Of a stretch of DNA of 17,619 nucleotides, positions 15,531 through 17,619 are shown one piece after another. Position 1 is the stretch's first letter; each line of letters opens with the position of its first letter. The translations under genes and the position numbers were made by a program. The notes beneath the pieces are model-generated. The model was not told where the DNA came from. It made no database searches and was given only the letters and a program-made list of their open reading frames with translations. The stretch spans positions 92,174-109,792 of the forward strand of contig DFHD01000004.1 of assembly GCA_002372545.1 (NCBI GenBank), written 5' to 3'. Origin of the DNA: Lachnospiraceae bacterium UBA3732 (GTDB lineage: Bacteria; Bacillota; Clostridia; Lachnospirales; Lachnospiraceae).

Positions 15531-16634
15531 ATGTATGCAAAAGAATTTATTAAATATGTTCTGGACAGCTACAACATGATTTATCAGCTGCTTGGTCTTC
15601 TTGTCATTCTGCTGATCAGTGTGCATATATCCAACAGGGTTAAGAGACTGACGCTTGTGGTCGTAGTGCTTCTTTTTGCGGAATTATTTGCATTTAATCT
15701 GGAAAAATGGACCCAGACGTTTGAAAAGCTGAGTATGCTCCGGCCAATGCTGACCGCTGTTGTATATTCCATGTATCCGCTGATCCTGATTTGTATTATG
15801 CAGATCACGGTAAGGGAGAGGATATCGCCCAGAATGTTCATGGCGCTTCTTATCCCGGAGATCCTGAGTATCCCGCTGTTCATCACCTCGCAATGGACAC
15901 ATCTTGTCTGCTGGTTCTCGGAAGACAACCATTACCAGGGAGGGGCTCTGAGCAAATGGCCATATATTCTGTTCGGCTATTACATTGCTGTATTCCTCTT
16001 CCAGAATTTCCGTTATTTCAGCAAATATTCCCGGATTGACCGGCTGGTCATTTCCTATATCGTCAGCGGTGCGGTAGCCGGCGTGATCTATTATATCGCA
16101 GCGGCAAACCATAAGGACTACAGTACGATCTTTACGGATTCCATCACGCTTTATTACATTTATATCTATATCCATATGGCAAAGGTGGATCCGCTTACCG
16201 GACTTCTGAACCGGCAGAGCTATTATCAGGATATGCAGATGAATGCGAAAAGCATCACATGTGTGGTATCGGCGGATATGAACAATCTGAAGGAGCTGAA
16301 CGATGCGTATGGACACGAGACCGGAGACAAGGCTCTTGTTTCGGCTGCATCTGTTCTTCGGGACTATTCCGGAAACAGTGAGCACCTCTACCGCATCGGC
16401 GGAGATGAGTTCATACTCTTCTATATGGATCGGGACGAACAGACCGTTGTGGATGCGATCGCGAAGATGCGCGAAAAAATGGCGGAAACCATCTGTTCCT
16501 GCGCGTTCGGATATGCTATGCATGATCAGGATTCTTCCCTGGCTGATACTGTGGCTGAGGCGGACCGCAGGATGTATGAAGATAAAGCAGCCATAAAGGG
16601 AGCGCTGGCAGGCGCACGGGCGGCCGCTGAATGA
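15531..16634 (+). CDS. Membrane diguanylate cyclase (multi-TM sensor + GGDEF)
   Basis: The product is 367 residues long. The N-terminal half has about six hydrophobic segments (roughly 17-35, 39-55, 73-92, 101-119, 144-160 and 172-192, with a weaker one at about 200-215), a 7TM-like membrane sensor that I cannot place in a named family. The GGDEF domain runs from about 219 to 360 and begins with DPLTGLLNR. It has the metal/substrate region (SADMNNLKELNDAYGHETGD) and an intact RIGGDEF (GG at 290-291). The inhibitory RxxD I-site is absent from its usual place upstream of GGDEF, so product feedback inhibition may be missing. By family it makes c-di-GMP from two GTP. The start ATG follows a GGTGG at about 6 bases; a small hairpin (ctgccg/cggcag at 15490-15506) lies just before. 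Confidence 0.93.
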   Translation: MYAKEFIKYVLDSYNMIYQLLGLLVILLISVHISNRVKRLTLVVVVLLFAELFAFNLEKWTQTFEKLSMLRPMLTAVVYSMYPLILICIMQITVRERISPRMFMALLIPEILSIPLFITSQWTHLVCWFSEDNHYQGGALSKWPYILFGYYIAVFLFQNFRYFSKYSRIDRLVISYIVSGAVAGVIYYIAAANHKDYSTIFTDSITLYYIYIYIHMAKVDPLTGLLNRQSYYQDMQMNAKSITCVVSADMNNLKELNDAYGHETGDKALVSAASVLRDYSGNSEHLYRIGGDEFILFYMDRDEQTVVDAIAKMREKMAETICSCAFGYAMHDQDSSLADTVAEADRRMYEDKAAIKGALAGARAAAE

Positions 16635-16705
16635 AGGGCCGGAGTGCCCGGGCGTGCGTGTAAGGATGAACCTAGTGCTTCCGTTTTTAATTAACACGAC
16701 TATTT

Positions 16706-16998
16706 CTTGCCTGCTTATCCATGGCGCCCTGGCATTTCATGCCAGGCAAGTCTTGCAGTGCAAGACTTGGTTTTGCCTAAGCAAAACGCGTGTGGCTACG
16801 CCACATCGGATTTTCAGAGAAAATCCGACCTAGAATAGCACAGTTCAAAAATCCTCAGCGTAGCCCGCTACGCCTACGTTTTTTGTGCGCAGCCGAGTCA
16901 TCAGAATTTGCATTTATGCAAAATTCTGTTTGACGAGGCCGCATCATCGAGTATCGATGAACTGCACTCTCGAATAAGCATTCTGCGCAATAGTCGCA
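16706..16998. repeat. Array of at least eight different hairpins in the intergenic region
   Basis: The gap 16635-17085 has no gene but is packed with perfect palindromes. HP1 16728-16746 (cctggca/tgccagg); HP2 16747-16769 (caagtcttgc/gcaagacttg); HP3 16770-16787 (gttttgc/gcaaaac); HP4 16791-16805 (tgtggc/gccaca); HP5 16806-16828 (tcggatttt/aaaatccga). These are adjacent with 0-3 bases between them. Then HP6 16838-16888 (outer gcaca/tgtgc and aaaaa/ttttt, inner gcgtag/ctacgc), HP7 16892-16939 (core cagaatttgcat / atgcaaaattctg, outer gcc/ggc and tca/tga), and HP8 16944-16960 (tcatcga/tcgatga). A weak ninth is at 16984-16998. In addition cttgcctg at 16706-16713 pairs perfectly with caggcaag at 16743-16750, an alternative to HP1 and HP2. 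The arms are unrelated to one another, so this is not a simple repeat family. It could be a structured RNA or the folded end of a mobile element. Confidence 0.85.
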
Positions 16999-17016
16999 TT
17001 AATTTAAAACATCAGC

Positions 17017-17032
17017 ACTAGTTGGAATTAGT
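17017..17032. promoter_or_regulatory. Palindrome upstream of the TetR-family gene, candidate autoregulatory operator
   Basis: actagttggaattagt is a 16-bp near-palindrome with one mismatched pair around the central GG. It overlaps a possible -35 (TTGGAA, 17022-17027) which with TAAATA (17044-17049) gives 16-bp spacing. TetR-family repressors often bind such sites near their own start. It is by-eye evidence only. Confidence 0.4.
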
Positions 17033-17085
17033 ACACCGATTCTTAAATAACTAGAAGGTTAATAACGGAGAGGCAGAAAAAAATC

Positions 17086-17619
17086 ATGAATATTTCCCAA
17101 AATCCATCTGCGATAAGATCAAAAAAAGAGATCACCGATGCATTACTTAATCTAATGCAGGATCACCCTTATTCTGAAATATCTGTTAAACAGATAGTCT
17201 TAGAAACACCACTGGAAAGAAAAACATTTTACAATAACTTTTCTTCCAAAGATGATGTTCTGGATTCTATTATAAAAAATGCTATACATGAATACGTTTT
17301 AGCACTTACCGATTCACCAAACGGACCTCTTTCGGTAATCTTTGAATTCTGTAATAAGAACAGGAAACTGCTTGAACTACTTCATAAGAATAATCTTCTC
17401 TATCTGCTTTTACTGAAACTTAATGAAGTAATTCCAGAGCTAAACCGCTGCCTTGATATGACAAGCAACCCATTTGCCCAGATGATTGGAGATCTTGATC
17501 CCGATTACCTGATTGCTTTTAATATAGGAGCTATATGGAATGTTATCTTCAAATGGGTTGACCGTGGAATGAACGATTCTCCCGAAGTAATAAAAACTAC
17601 ACTTGAAGAATATCTGAAG
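17086..17619 (+). CDS. TetR/AcrR-family transcriptional regulator, 3' end outside window
   Basis: From the ATG at 17086 the frame stays open for 178 codons to the last base, so the C-terminus is missing. GGAGAGG lies about 12 bases before the start. Residues about 10-60 form the TetR-type DNA-binding region: RSKKEITDALLNLMQ, then SVKQIVLETPLERKTFYNNF (helix-turn-helix) and SSKDDVL. The rest is a helical ligand-binding type domain with motifs such as FEFCNKNRKLLELL and AFNIGAIWNVIFKWV, as in the C-terminal domains of many Firmicute AcrR-type regulators. The gene is strikingly AT-rich, with many AAA, AAT, TTA and AGA codons, unlike all genes upstream. This suggests recent transfer or the beginning of a different element. 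A regulated partner should lie beyond the window. Confidence 0.9.
   Translation, partial: MNISQNPSAIRSKKEITDALLNLMQDHPYSEISVKQIVLETPLERKTFYNNFSSKDDVLDSIIKNAIHEYVLALTDSPNGPLSVIFEFCNKNRKLLELLHKNNLLYLLLLKLNEVIPELNRCLDMTSNPFAQMIGDLDPDYLIAFNIGAIWNVIFKWVDRGMNDSPEVIKTTLEEYLK

Noticed and set aside
16706..16998. CRISPR array
   Set aside because: There are no direct repeats with regular spacers; the palindromes are all different and adjacent.
16706..16998. Integron attC site or known transposon end
   Set aside because: I could not identify R/L core sites, an integrase or a transposase; the structure may still belong to an element outside the window.

Overview
The window looks like the chromosome of a gut-type Clostridia, most likely a member of the Lachnospiraceae. 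I infer this from the mid-GC coding style, the strong GGAGG-type ribosome binding sites, the abundance of two-component and c-di-GMP proteins, the secreted transglutaminase/leucine-rich-repeat/SLH protein, and the FtsX-type ABC transporter next to its own two-component system. No rRNA, tRNA, CRISPR array, transposase or integrase was found.

Layout. (1) 1-1365 (+) is the 3' part of a hybrid sensor kinase (ATPase domain plus two receiver domains). It converges on a minus-strand pair: a REC / degenerate-GGDEF / EAL protein (3563-1860) followed by a stand-alone HPt protein (1822-1475). Together these could form a split phosphorelay that controls c-di-GMP breakdown. A 38-bp tandem duplication and a strong hairpin lie between the converging genes. 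(2) 3625-4407 (-) is a decayed, frameshifted remnant that resembles an NRPS condensation domain. (3) 4609-6492 (+) is a secreted transglutaminase-like/LRR/SLH surface protein that ends in a clear terminator. (4) 6732-12124 (+) is a four-gene module: ABC ATPase, FtsX permease, OmpR-type regulator and histidine kinase. Candidate regulator-binding repeats lie upstream, and tandem repeats, a promoter and a hairpin lie between the two halves. (5) 12299-12661 (+) is a small lipoprotein. (6) 12763-14787 (+) is the most unusual gene: a shrunken Hsp70-like protein with degenerate ATPase motifs, joined through a long acidic repeat linker to a GrpE domain. It is translationally coupled to a GDSL/SGNH hydrolase (14784-15428). 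(7) 15531-16634 (+) is a membrane diguanylate cyclase with an intact GGDEF motif. (8) 16706-16998 is an intergenic run of at least eight hairpins, five of them almost back to back. It is followed by an AT-rich TetR-family gene (17086 to the window end, incomplete) whose composition differs visibly from everything upstream.

Themes. Signalling dominates: two sensor kinases, four receiver domains, an HPt, one candidate c-di-GMP synthase and one phosphodiesterase. The strongest leads for something undescribed are the Hsp70-like/GrpE fusion with its coupled hydrolase, and the hairpin array at the composition break. All family assignments come from reading motifs by eye; no database search was run.
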